Shown here: in pieces, positions 20,128 to 29,572 of the stretch | How positions within the stretch are numbered: position 1 is the first letter of the stretch | How the letters are laid out: the number at the start of each line of letters is the position of its first letter | Assembly: GCA_905618915.1 (NCBI GenBank) | Contig: CAJQTI010000006.1 | Coordinates: 1 to 64,000 of the forward strand | Length of the DNA: 64,000 nt | Source: an uncultured Candidatus Pelagibacter sp. | GTDB lineage: Bacteria > Pseudomonadota > Alphaproteobacteria > Pelagibacterales > Pelagibacteraceae | Reading direction: 5' to 3' | The notes under the pieces: generated by a model | What the model was told of the DNA's origin: nothing | The model's database searches: none | What the model saw: the letters and a program-made list of their open reading frames with translations, nothing else | Translations under genes and position numbers: made by a program

Positions 20128-20155
20128 ATATGGGGGTTTAAAAATAAAAATCAAT
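20128..20155 (-). promoter_or_regulatory. RpoH (sigma32)-like promoter for hspQ
   Basis: Minus strand ATTGAT-N14-CCCCATAT, just upstream of the ATG. Confidence 0.5.
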
Positions 20156-20197
20156 AAAAAACATTTATATTTTTTTTATTATGTTAATATCTGTCAA

Positions 20198-20749
20198 GTG
20201 AATAAATCTTTTCTTAAATTTGCCACAGACTTCGGGCCTTTAGCTATATTTTTTTATTATTATTATAACAATGATAAGAACCTAGCAGTTGCAATTCCTC
20301 CACTTATAGTTGCAACATTAATTGCACTAGTAGTTGTTTGGTTTTTTGAAAAAAAAATACCTATGATGCCTTTAATAAGTGGTGTCTTAATTACATTTTT
20401 TGGTGGTCTAACAATTTATTTTAATGATCCAGTTTTTCTTTATGTAAAACCAACAATTATTAATATTTTATTTGCCCTTGCTTTATATTTTGGAAAATAT
20501 TTTACAAATGAGCCTGTTCTTAAAAAGATTATGGGCAAATCAATTGCCCTAACTGACATGGGTTGGGAATTATTAAACAAAAGATGGATGTACTTTTTCT
20601 TCTGCCTTGCAATCCTTAATGAATGTGTCTGGAGAACACAAACGGAAGAGTTTTGGGTTAACTTTAAGGTGTGGGGAATGTTGCCAATAACCCTTGTTTT
20701 TACAGGGTTTCAGATATCATTAATTAATAAACACAAACTTGATGAATAG
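20198..20749 (+). CDS. Septation protein A (YciB/IspZ family)
   Basis: KFATDFGPLAIFFYYYY, WVNFKVWGMLPITLVF; GTG/TTG-type start possible. Confidence 0.9.
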   Translation: MNKSFLKFATDFGPLAIFFYYYYNNDKNLAVAIPPLIVATLIALVVVWFFEKKIPMMPLISGVLITFFGGLTIYFNDPVFLYVKPTIINILFALALYFGKYFTNEPVLKKIMGKSIALTDMGWELLNKRWMYFFFCLAILNECVWRTQTEEFWVNFKVWGMLPITLVFTGFQISLINKHKLDE

Positions 20750-21086
20750 AAACTTAAAGCTAGTCGTAAATAACCCTCACAAACAAATAGAAGAAAGACA
20801 ATTTTTTGAAAAAAACGAACTTAAAATTATTTTAGACCTTTATGCAAAAATGGTCTCTGAGGGATCTTGGAAGGACTATGGTTTAAATATTTCTAACAGA
20901 CAGGTTAGCTTTAGTGTTTTTAAAAATGCAGCAGAGAATGCTTTATATAAAATTTGTAAAAACTTTAAACCCAGCAATAAAAATCTAAAATATTTAATTA
21001 CTGATTCTAATAGTAAAGTTTTAAAAAATTCTTTTGATCTAGAAATTTTACTTAAAAATACTAACTGGAAAAACCTTAAGAAATAA
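20739..21086 (+). CDS. DUF2794 family protein
   Basis: FEKNELKIILDLYAKMVSEGSWKDY...VSFSVFKNA pattern. Confidence 0.75.
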   Translation: MMNRNLKLVVNNPHKQIEERQFFEKNELKIILDLYAKMVSEGSWKDYGLNISNRQVSFSVFKNAAENALYKICKNFKPSNKNLKYLITDSNSKVLKNSFDLEILLKNTNWKNLKK

Positions 21087-21091
21087 AAAGA

Positions 21092-21853
21092 CTATCGTCT
21101 TTGTCCAAATAATCTTAACAGCATTATAAATAAATTTATAAAGTCTAGGTAAAGAGTTAAGGCACCCATTAAAGCTTTTTTACTCATCAACTCACCCGTA
21201 TCACTAGATTCATACATGTTTTTAATTTTTTGAGTGTCATAAGCAGTAAGACCTACAAAAATTAAAACACCTAGAATTGAGATTACAAAATCCATCATTG
21301 AAGATTTTAAGAACATGTTAACAACTGATGCAACAATAATACCAATTAAGCCCATCATTAAAAATGATCCTAATTTTGTAAGATCTCTTTTAGTTGTGTA
21401 ACCATAAATACTCATTGCACCAAAAGTAATAGAAGTAATAAAGAACACTCTAGTGATACTCGCTCCGGTATAAACTAAGAATATTGAAGATAACGATAAC
21501 CCCATCAAAGAAGCAAAGACCCAAAATGTTGTTTGAGCAGCTGATGCTGACATTTTATTAATCCTAGCACTCATATAAAAAACTATCCCAAGAGGAGCTA
21601 GCATTACCACCCATTTGAAACCTGAAAGAAATATTGTGTTTCCTAAGCTTGTTAATGATGTAATTGATCCATTAGTATCTGTTACTACGGATAGTTTAAA
21701 AAATATTAAAGACACAAGTCCTGTTAACAAAATACCAGAAGCCATGTAATTATAGACTTTAAGCATGTAGGCTCTTAAGCCTTCATCCATTACTACTGTT
21801 GATTGTTGGGATTCTTTAACTTTGTTTAGTAAATTTTGTTTATTGAATATCAT
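21092..21853 (-). CDS. Bax inhibitor-1 / YccA family membrane protein
   Basis: 7 TM-like; GLTAYDTQKIKNMY, LYLDFINLFIMLLRLFGQRR. Confidence 0.93.
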   Translation of the reverse strand: MIFNKQNLLNKVKESQQSTVVMDEGLRAYMLKVYNYMASGILLTGLVSLIFFKLSVVTDTNGSITSLTSLGNTIFLSGFKWVVMLAPLGIVFYMSARINKMSASAAQTTFWVFASLMGLSLSSIFLVYTGASITRVFFITSITFGAMSIYGYTTKRDLTKLGSFLMMGLIGIIVASVVNMFLKSSMMDFVISILGVLIFVGLTAYDTQKIKNMYESSDTGELMSKKALMGALTLYLDFINLFIMLLRLFGQRR

Positions 21854-21913
21854 GACTTACATATAATAGGCTTTTACTATTATTTCAAGATGTCTTAATA
21901 AGACTTAACAATT

Positions 21914-22951
21914 ATGAATTACAAAAAATTAGGAAATACAGATTTAAAAGTAAGCACTATTTGTCTTGGAACAATGACTTGGGGTGAACAAAACTCTGAA
22001 AATGAGGGTTTTGAGCAGATGGATTATGCCTTGGATCAAGGTGTAAACTTTTGGGATACTGCAGAGCTTTATGCTGTCCCGCCAAGAGAAGAAACCTACG
22101 GTCACACTGAAATTATAATTGGTAACTGGTTTAAAAAATCAAACAAAAGAGACAAGGTTATTTTGGCAACCAAAGTTGCTGGACCTATGAGGGCTTATTT
22201 AAGAGGTGGTGGAAATAATTATGGAATAGAGAAAATGACTCAAGCTGTAAATGATAGTCTAAAAAGACTACAAACAGATTATATTGATCTCTATCAACTT
22301 CATTGGCCAGAGAGAGAAACTAATTTTTTTGGAAAATTAGGTTATGAACATGATGACAGTGGTGAGTGGAATCAATTTGAAGATGTCTTGGGCAGCTTAC
22401 AAAAATTTGTTGATGCTGGTAAAATTAGAGAAGTGGGTTTATCCAATGAAACACCTTGGGGTGTCTCTAAGTTTTTAGAGTTATCAAAAGAAAAAGGGCT
22501 TCCGAGAATGATGTCAATTCAAAATCCTTATAATCTATTAAATAGGACTTATGAAGTTGGCCTTGCTGAAGTTTCTGTAAGAGATAAAATTGGTTTATTA
22601 GCCTACTCTCCTTTAGCAAGTGGATATTTATCTGGAAAATATAGAAACAATCAAATGCCAAAAAATTCAAGAATTGAACGTGATGGTAGTTTTTGGACTC
22701 GGTATGAAAAACCCAACACTAATAAAGCAGTAGATGCATATTTTGAAATAGCTAAAAAACATAACCTTGATTTAACTCAAATGTCTTTAAAATTTTGTGA
22801 AATACAGTCTTTTATGACAAGCGTTATTATTGGAGCAACCACTATGGAGCAGTTGAAAACCAACGTGGAAAGTGTAAATATAGATTTAACTGATGAAACA
22901 ATTAAAGAAATAAATGAAGTACAAACAATTTACCCTAACCCATGTCCATAA
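21914..22951 (+). CDS. Aldo/keto reductase (Tas-like)
   Basis: GTMTWGEQNSE, NFWDTAELY, DLYQLHWPER. Confidence 0.93.
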   Translation: MNYKKLGNTDLKVSTICLGTMTWGEQNSENEGFEQMDYALDQGVNFWDTAELYAVPPREETYGHTEIIIGNWFKKSNKRDKVILATKVAGPMRAYLRGGGNNYGIEKMTQAVNDSLKRLQTDYIDLYQLHWPERETNFFGKLGYEHDDSGEWNQFEDVLGSLQKFVDAGKIREVGLSNETPWGVSKFLELSKEKGLPRMMSIQNPYNLLNRTYEVGLAEVSVRDKIGLLAYSPLASGYLSGKYRNNQMPKNSRIERDGSFWTRYEKPNTNKAVDAYFEIAKKHNLDLTQMSLKFCEIQSFMTSVIIGATTMEQLKTNVESVNIDLTDETIKEINEVQTIYPNPCP

Positions 22952-23448
22952 TTAGAAATTTTATAATCTTAATTCTTGTAAGCTTGTTTTCTGTTAGTGC
23001 AAACTCACAAGAAGTAAAAAAAGTTGGTAAATTTAAAGACTGGGAAGCAATGGTTATAGTTGAACAAGCTGGTAAGGTTTGTTTTGCTCAATCAGCTCCG
23101 GTATTACAAGCTCCAAAATCTAATATAAGAGAGGCAAGGATGTTTGTTTCTTTTAGACCGGGTGAAAAAGTAAGTAATGAAATAAGCATTACTGGTGGCT
23201 ATGAATTTAATAACAAAAATTCTATTACAGCTACATCTGGAAAATCTAAATATAAATTTGATATTGCTCAAGAAGGATTTGCTTGGATTGCTAATAACAA
23301 GGTTGAAAATAAAATGATTAAGACCATGAAAAGAGGATCAAGAATAATGATCACTGGTTATAATCAAAAAGGTTCACAAACTATAGATCACTATTCATTG
23401 TTAGGTTTTACTAAAGCTTATAATGCTGCAAAAACTAGCTGCAGTTAA
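22942..23448 (+). CDS. Invasion-associated locus B (IalB)-like secreted protein
   Basis: Signal peptide and IalB-like C-terminus (SLLGFTKAYNAA). Confidence 0.75.
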   Translation: MSIIRNFIILILVSLFSVSANSQEVKKVGKFKDWEAMVIVEQAGKVCFAQSAPVLQAPKSNIREARMFVSFRPGEKVSNEISITGGYEFNNKNSITATSGKSKYKFDIAQEGFAWIANNKVENKMIKTMKRGSRIMITGYNQKGSQTIDHYSLLGFTKAYNAAKTSCS

Positions 23449-23452
23449 TTAA

Positions 23453-24637
23453 ATGAAACCTAAAAAAAAAATTGTTCTCGCATATTCAGGTGGACTAGAT
23501 ACTTCTATTATTTTAAAATGGCTTCAAGAAAATTATGATGCAGAAGTTATTTGCTACACTGCTGATGTTGGTCAAGAAATTGATAGAAAAAAAATTATAA
23601 GAAATGCCAAAAGACTAGGCGTTAAAAATATTATTATTGAAAATCTAAAAGATATTTTTGTAAAAGATTATGTTTTTCCAATGCTTAGAGGACATGCAAT
23701 TTATGAGGGTGTTTATTTATTGGGTACTTCAATTGCAAGACCCTTAATTGCAAAACGACAAATTGCTGCTGCTAAAAAATTTGGAGCCTATGCTGTTTCA
23801 CATGGTTCAACTGGCAAAGGAAATGATCAAGTAAGATTTGAATTGGGATATCATTACTTTGGATCTAAAGTAAAAATTATTGCACCATGGAGAATATGGA
23901 AATTAAACTCTAGAACAGATTTAATTAAATATGCAAAAAAAAACAATATTCCAATTCCTACAGATAAAAAAGGTGCACCCCCTTTTTCTATTGATGATAA
24001 TTTATATCACACATCAACTGAAGGTAAGGTTTTAGAAAACCCAAAAAATGCGGCCCCAGAATTTCTTTTTCAAAGAACTGTGTCTCCTGAGAAAGCTCCT
24101 AACAAATCTTCATTTGTAACTATAGGATTTAAAAATGGAGACCCAATAACTGTTAATGGTAAAAAATTATCACCTGGAAATTTATTAGAAAAACTTAACG
24201 ATGTTGCTGGCAAAAATGGAATAGGTAGAGTTGATCTAGTTGAGAACAGATTTATTGGGATTAAATCTAGAGGTGTTTATGAAACACCCGGTGGGACATT
24301 GTTAATGTCCGCACACAGAGCAATTGAATCTGTTACTTTAGACAAAGAAACTATGCATAAAAAAGATGAAATTATGCCAAAGTATGCTGAACTCATTTAC
24401 AATGGCTACTGGTATTCAAAGGCAAGATTTAAGCTTCAAAAAATTGTCGACCTTAAAAAAAATAAGGTAAATGGCTCTGTTAAACTTAAATTATACAAAG
24501 GTAATATTACGATAATGTCTAGGCAAACAAAGAGTAGCGCTTATTCAATGAAAAAAGTTTCCTTTGAAGAAAACAAAACGTTTAATAAATCAAACGTAGA
24601 AAGATTTATTAATTTTCATAAAAAACAATTAAGATAA
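23453..24637 (+). CDS. argG: Argininosuccinate synthase
   Basis: LAYSGGLDTSIILKWL, HGSTGKGNDQVRFE. Confidence 0.97.
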   Translation: MKPKKKIVLAYSGGLDTSIILKWLQENYDAEVICYTADVGQEIDRKKIIRNAKRLGVKNIIIENLKDIFVKDYVFPMLRGHAIYEGVYLLGTSIARPLIAKRQIAAAKKFGAYAVSHGSTGKGNDQVRFELGYHYFGSKVKIIAPWRIWKLNSRTDLIKYAKKNNIPIPTDKKGAPPFSIDDNLYHTSTEGKVLENPKNAAPEFLFQRTVSPEKAPNKSSFVTIGFKNGDPITVNGKKLSPGNLLEKLNDVAGKNGIGRVDLVENRFIGIKSRGVYETPGGTLLMSAHRAIESVTLDKETMHKKDEIMPKYAELIYNGYWYSKARFKLQKIVDLKKNKVNGSVKLKLYKGNITIMSRQTKSSAYSMKKVSFEENKTFNKSNVERFINFHKKQLR

Positions 24638-24643
24638 TTTAAT

Positions 24644-25789
24644 ATGTACTTTAAAAGTTCAAGAGCTGAGGCTGTTGAGGAATTAAATCATTTTATTGAA
24701 AATAATCTTTTAGAATATTCCAAGTTAAGAAATTTTGATTTTGGTCCTCAAAAAAGAGATAACACCTCATGTCTTTCACCTTATGTAACCCATGGTTTAA
24801 TTAATGAGGTGGAGATTATTAATAGATCATTAAAAAGATTTTCATTTGTAAAAAATGAGAAATTTATTCAAGAGGTACTGTGGCGGGTTTATTGGAAAGG
24901 ATGGCTTGAATTAAGACCTAATGTCTGGACAGACTACTTGGAAGAATTAAAAGATATTAAAGAAAACTTTAAAGATAATAAAGATTACCTAGACGCTATA
25001 GAGGGCAAAACGAATATTGAATGTTTTAATGAATGGGTCAATGAACTTAAAGAATTTAACTATCTTCATAATCATACAAGAATGTGGTTTGCTAGTATTT
25101 GGATTTTTACATTAAATTTACCTTGGCAGCTAGGTGCTGAACTTTTTATGAAACATCTCTTTGACGGAGATGCTGCATCTAATACCTTAGGTTGGAGATG
25201 GGTTGCTGGAATTCAAACACAGGGGAAAAATTATTTAGCTACAGAATGGAATATAAAAAAATTTACCAATGATCGATTTCCGAATATTAAAATAAATGAA
25301 GAAGCTGCTCCAAAAATTACTAAAAAAAGCTACACAATTACAGAAAAAAGCTTTACTAACCCTCATTTATTAGAAGACAAGGTGTTATTAGTATTTGATA
25401 ACAATCTTTCAATGGAGTTCACTGAATTTAAGGGTCACAACTTTAAAAAAATCTTAATAATTTCCAATACAAATGAAACACGACAGATTCAATTAAGTGA
25501 AAATACAATAAATTTTAAAACTCTTTTAATTGACGACCAGTTAAATAGGCTTAAAGAAAAATCAATTACAGCAGAAGTAATTAAAATTGATGAACTTAAG
25601 AATATTAAAGAAACAGTTTATGCACTTTATCCAACTGTAGGAGAAAATTTAGACTACTTACAACTTAATGAATTAAAGAATATTGAATTTATTTATCGTG
25701 AAATAGATCAATTTTCATGGCAGTTTTGTAATAAAGGTTTTTTTAATTTTAAAAATTATATACCCAAGATAGTTACAAAGTTTAATTAA
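24644..25789 (+). CDS. Photolyase/cryptochrome-like FAD-binding protein with unusual domain order
   Basis: N-terminal FAD domain (DAASNTLGWRWVAGIQTQGKNYLA) with no preceding antenna domain; C-terminal alpha/beta domain. Confidence 0.85.
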   Translation: MYFKSSRAEAVEELNHFIENNLLEYSKLRNFDFGPQKRDNTSCLSPYVTHGLINEVEIINRSLKRFSFVKNEKFIQEVLWRVYWKGWLELRPNVWTDYLEELKDIKENFKDNKDYLDAIEGKTNIECFNEWVNELKEFNYLHNHTRMWFASIWIFTLNLPWQLGAELFMKHLFDGDAASNTLGWRWVAGIQTQGKNYLATEWNIKKFTNDRFPNIKINEEAAPKITKKSYTITEKSFTNPHLLEDKVLLVFDNNLSMEFTEFKGHNFKKILIISNTNETRQIQLSENTINFKTLLIDDQLNRLKEKSITAEVIKIDELKNIKETVYALYPTVGENLDYLQLNELKNIEFIYREIDQFSWQFCNKGFFNFKNYIPKIVTKFN

Positions 25790-25792
25790 AAA

Positions 25793-26410
25793 ATGATTAT
25801 AAAAGTATTTGCAGATACAATTTGTGGTTGGTGTTTTATTGGTCAGACAAAACTAAATAAAGCTGTAAAAAATTTTCCTGAAACTAAGTTTGAGATAAAG
25901 CATGTTCCATTTCAATTAAATCCAGATATGCCAAAAGAAGGAATTGAAAGAGATCAATATTTAAAAATGAAATTTGGTGGGAAAGAATTTGCTCAACCAA
26001 TGTACGATCGAATGACTGAAGAGGCCAATAAAGTAGGTCTTAATTTTAACATTAATAATATTAAAAAAACACCTAATACAGTGCTTTCTCATCTGTTGAT
26101 CAAATTAGCTAAGCAGACAAATGTACAAAATCAGGTTAAAGAAAAAATATATCACTCATACTTTGTTGAAGGTCTTGATATTGGAAATAAAGAAATTTTA
26201 ATTAATATTGCAATAGAATTTAATATTAAAGAAAGTGAGGTGAATAATTTTTTCAATCCAAACAATGTTGAAAAAGTAAATTCTTATGTTGGTATTGCAA
26301 AAGAAAAAGAAATTAATGGTGTCCCCTTCTTTGAAATTGGAAAAGATGTTATTTCAGGAGCTCAAAGTTCTGCAAACTTAGAAAATCTAATAAAAGCTAA
26401 CTTAGAGTAA
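25793..26410 (+). CDS. DsbA-family oxidoreductase (FrnE-like)
   Basis: FADTICGWCFIGQTKL, GVPFFEIG. Confidence 0.9.
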   Translation: MIIKVFADTICGWCFIGQTKLNKAVKNFPETKFEIKHVPFQLNPDMPKEGIERDQYLKMKFGGKEFAQPMYDRMTEEANKVGLNFNINNIKKTPNTVLSHLLIKLAKQTNVQNQVKEKIYHSYFVEGLDIGNKEILINIAIEFNIKESEVNNFFNPNNVEKVNSYVGIAKEKEINGVPFFEIGKDVISGAQSSANLENLIKANLE

Positions 26411-26465
26411 TAAACTGGACAAATAGACCTTTGTTTTATTCTTGAAAAACAATTAAAATAATAAA

Positions 26466-26924
26466 ATGGAATCATTAAAAAATTGGATGATAGATAGTGC
26501 CAACATCTTATTTGATGATAGTAAAAATGATTTAAGAGCATTACCAAGATCAGTGAGGTTACAAATTCTATTGGTTTTAAGTTTTGTTTGGACAACTGTT
26601 TTTAGTCTTTATATATTTTCTTATTCAACTTTTGCTTTTGGTTGGGCTGGTCTCTATGTTGCGCACGTCGGTTTAATATTTGCAGTTTATATGACCTTCA
26701 AGCAGTTTCATAAAGCTGAAGAAAAGTCTAATAGTGTATTTCAAACAAAAAATTTTGACCCTTTTAAGATAATGGTAATAGTTTTTGTAATTGTGTTTAT
26801 CTTTATATTTTCTAAAGGAATAGAGGTTTTAACAAGTCCAAATCCTAACTCTTATTCAATTCCCTATGATGGACCGTCTAAATCAGTGTTGGAAAAGTGG
26901 CTACCTTTTAGTAAGGTAAAATGA
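26466..26924 (+). CDS. Hypothetical membrane protein
   Basis: 3 or so hydrophobic segments; overlaps the next ORF by 4 nt. Confidence 0.75.
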   Translation: MESLKNWMIDSANILFDDSKNDLRALPRSVRLQILLVLSFVWTTVFSLYIFSYSTFAFGWAGLYVAHVGLIFAVYMTFKQFHKAEEKSNSVFQTKNFDPFKIMVIVFVIVFIFIFSKGIEVLTSPNPNSYSIPYDGPSKSVLEKWLPFSKVK

Positions 26925-27301
26925 TGGAAAAAATTGCTAAAACCTTACAGCTAGTATTATTAAGTATTATTTTAATTAGTACGGTAATAGCTGTTGTTAT
27001 GGAAATTAAGAACATGTTTCTAAATCAATCTGTAATGTTAGCTGACCTTCTATTGATGTTTCTATACTTAGAGGTATTGGCAATGGTTAGAGTTTTTTGG
27101 TCTCAGCAATCCATCAGTATTACCCTGCCTCTTTTGATTGCTATCACTGCATTAGCACGGTTTATTATATTGCAAGGAAAAGAAATGGATCCTTCTGCGT
27201 TAGTTTATGAAGCGGTTGCAATCGTCTTAATAGCATCAGCTATAGTTATTCTAAGACTAAGACACAGTGACAAGCTGGGTCTTAAAAAAAGAAAAAAATA
27301 A
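26921..27301 (+). CDS. PsiE-like phosphate-starvation-inducible membrane protein
   Basis: LLLMFLYLEVLAMVRVFW, ARFIIL pattern. Confidence 0.8.
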   Translation: MMEKIAKTLQLVLLSIILISTVIAVVMEIKNMFLNQSVMLADLLLMFLYLEVLAMVRVFWSQQSISITLPLLIAITALARFIILQGKEMDPSALVYEAVAIVLIASAIVILRLRHSDKLGLKKRKK

Positions 27302-27304
27302 ATA

Positions 27305-28033
27305 TTATTTAGAAATAATTTTATCCCTGAAATTTGAGTATAAAATTCTTGAGTAGTCATTCATACTTTGCATATTGTCTTTTGCAGCTTTATCAAATTT
27401 ATCTAGAGCACCTTCACCTAATTGACCCTCTAAAGCCTGTTTATATTCAGGAACACAACCCCATTCATTAACTGTTGTATCCTTAATTTCTATATGAAAT
27501 TGGATTCCATAAGCATGGTTTTGATATTTAAAAATCTGATATTTAGTAACTGGAGATGAAGCTAAAATTGTTACCTCTTTATTGCTATCAAGACCATCAA
27601 CCTCATAAGAATGCCATTGCAAACTTTTAATCTTTTCAGGAAAAGCAGAGAACAAAATATCATTTTCTTTTTCTTTAGAAAAATTTATATCCATCATTCC
27701 AATTTCTGGGGTTTTGGATTGCACAACCTTACCACCAACAACTTCACCCAACAACTGACAACCTAGACAAAATCCTAAATAAGGTTTTTTAAGATCAACA
27801 ACAAATTCTTTAATTTTTCTTTTTTCATCAACTAACCAAGGATATTCTTTTTCCATATGAGTGTCCATGGGACCTCCCATGCAAAACATGCCATCAAACT
27901 TTGTCAAATCACTTGGTATCTTCTCACCGTCATCTAATTCTATGGTAGTCAAATTAACATTATCAGCCAACATTAAATCTTTGATATAACCTGGGTCTTC
28001 AATTTTGATATGTTGTAAGACAATTATATTCAT
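27305..28033 (-). CDS. Type 1 glutamine amidotransferase
   Basis: PYLGFCLGCQLLGEVVGGKV, GIQFHIE. Confidence 0.9.
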   Translation of the reverse strand: MNIIVLQHIKIEDPGYIKDLMLADNVNLTTIELDDGEKIPSDLTKFDGMFCMGGPMDTHMEKEYPWLVDEKRKIKEFVVDLKKPYLGFCLGCQLLGEVVGGKVVQSKTPEIGMMDINFSKEKENDILFSAFPEKIKSLQWHSYEVDGLDSNKEVTILASSPVTKYQIFKYQNHAYGIQFHIEIKDTTVNEWGCVPEYKQALEGQLGEGALDKFDKAAKDNMQSMNDYSRILYSNFRDKIISK

Positions 28034-28076
28034 TACTAAATTTATACTAATTTAGAATGCTCTCTAGAACAATATC

Positions 28077-28700
28077 TTAAGCTAAAAAAGTTTTTAGTCC
28101 GTCTAAAATATATTGAACACTTAGCCCTGCTAGAATGATTGCTATTACCCTTGAAATTACACTAATTATCTTTTTATTAATTATTTTTGAAGATTTTGAA
28201 GCAATAAAAAAAATCATAAAAGTTAAAAGCAAAACTAAAACTAATGCTAATATTCCAACAGCTTGATTTGTAAAATTATTACCTATATCTGAAACAGAAA
28301 CAATAACAGAGGTAATCCCCGCTGGCCCAGCTATCAATGGTGTGGCTAAAGGAAATACACTTACTCTTTCTGAATTATATTCAAGGTCACCTTCTTTTCT
28401 TTGCTGTCTCTTATCAAACAGCATCTCCATAGAAATCAAAAATAAAATAATCCCACCTGCAATTGTAAAAGCTGGAAAAGATATGTTTAAATATCTTAGT
28501 AAAGAGCTTCCGAGTAATGCAAAAAATAGCAGTATAACAGCTGCAATTGTTGTGGCACTTAAGGCTGTTTTAATCTTATCTTTAGTCTCCATGTGCTGAG
28601 TAACAATTAAGAATAGTGGCGTTGTTCCTAATGGATCAATAACAATAAAATATAAGAAAAAGGTTTGAATAAAAATTTCAAGCATTGTGGTGCTTAACAC
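28077..28700 (-). CDS. MarC family membrane protein
   Basis: DPLGTTPLFLIVT, FPLATPLIAGPAGITSVIV. Confidence 0.92.
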   Translation of the reverse strand: MLSTTMLEIFIQTFFLYFIVIDPLGTTPLFLIVTQHMETKDKIKTALSATTIAAVILLFFALLGSSLLRYLNISFPAFTIAGGIILFLISMEMLFDKRQQRKEGDLEYNSERVSVFPLATPLIAGPAGITSVIVSVSDIGNNFTNQAVGILALVLVLLLTFMIFFIASKSSKIINKKIISVISRVIAIILAGLSVQYILDGLKTFLA

Positions 28701-28711
28701 AATAAGTAAAA

Positions 28712-29128
28712 TTAGCTAAGCAAATAAAAAATAACCAAATACCTACTAACTTTTCCGATTGTTACTAAGATTAAAAACTCTACAAACTTAACTCTAAGCA
28801 ATCCTGCTGCTAGTGTTAATGGATCTCCAATAATCGGTACCCAAGCAAATAATAATGACCATCTTCCAAATTTATTAAACCACTTAGAAGATTTTTCTAT
28901 TTGTTCATCTTTAAATGGAAACCATTTTTTTTTTGAGAGTTTTCTTGAATAAAAACCTAAAATCCAATTAATAACTGAACCCAAAACATTTCCCAGACTT
29001 GCAACAATTAATAACAATAAATTATCATAATTAGATGTTGCCACTAAGCCAGCTAACGTTAGTTCAGATGAAAATGGTAAGATAGTAGCTGCTAAAAAGG
29101 ATATTATAAATAAAGATAAATAAATCAT
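28712..29128 (-). CDS. DedA/SNARE-associated (YqaA-like) membrane protein
   Basis: GNVLGSVINWILGFY, PIIGDPLTLAAGLLR; ATG at 29128 in ATGA overlap with the DUF2256 stop is a better start than the track's TTG at 29149. Confidence 0.85.
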   Translation of the reverse strand: MIYLSLFIISFLAATILPFSSELTLAGLVATSNYDNLLLLIVASLGNVLGSVINWILGFYSRKLSKKKWFPFKDEQIEKSSKWFNKFGRWSLLFAWVPIIGDPLTLAAGLLRVKFVEFLILVTIGKVSRYLVIFYLLS

Positions 29129-29247
29129 CCAGAGCACTTCTTGGAACAATATTTAACCTTATCCCAATTTAGCTTCCACTTTTTTCGCCATGTAAAAGGT
29201 CTCTTACAGGTAATACAAATCTTTGAGGGTAGATTTTCTTTTTTCAA
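29125..29247 (-). CDS. DUF2256-type Cys-rich mini-protein (40 aa), not in the ORF track
   Basis: Hand translation from TTG: MKKENLPSKICITCKRPFTWRKKWKLNWDKVKYCSKKCSG*; CxxC...PFTWRKKW...W..VKYCS..C pattern. Confidence 0.88.
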   Translation of the reverse strand: MKKENLPSKICITCKRPFTWRKKWKLNWDKVKYCSKKCSG

Positions 29248-29248
29248 T

Positions 29249-29572
29249 TTAAATTTCTTTAAAATTTTTTTTCCATTTTTTTATTGCATCTTCCCAACTC
29301 GGCATTAGGTCGTCTTCATATCCATAAACAGAACCTGTTCCAATAGATCTAAAATTCTTCATTGCCAACGCATGATATTTACCTCTTAAATAATCCATCA
29401 TCTTATTCTCCCAAGCAGTTAGAGTATGATAATACTTATTGATCTTTTTTGAGTCACAAAACAAATTACCATTCGCTTTTCTTGCTGCTGCAAAACTTGG
29501 TGTTGTGTATCTCATAAATCTTAACATTCCAAAAAAGCCTTTAACTTTTATACCTGTTATAGAAATATACAT
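29249..29572 (-). CDS. Hypothetical 107-aa protein in photolyase operon
   Basis: TAATG coupling with the upstream photolyase; no strong family motif. Confidence 0.75.
   Translation of the reverse strand: MYISITGIKVKGFFGMLRFMRYTTPSFAAARKANGNLFCDSKKINKYYHTLTAWENKMMDYLRGKYHALAMKNFRSIGTGSVYGYEDDLMPSWEDAIKKWKKNFKEI

Noticed and set aside
21087-21102. AAAGAC-TATC-GTCTTT hairpin at the DUF2794/YccA convergent junction
   Set aside because: Short, mostly A-T, and inside the YccA C-terminal codons; weak as a terminator.
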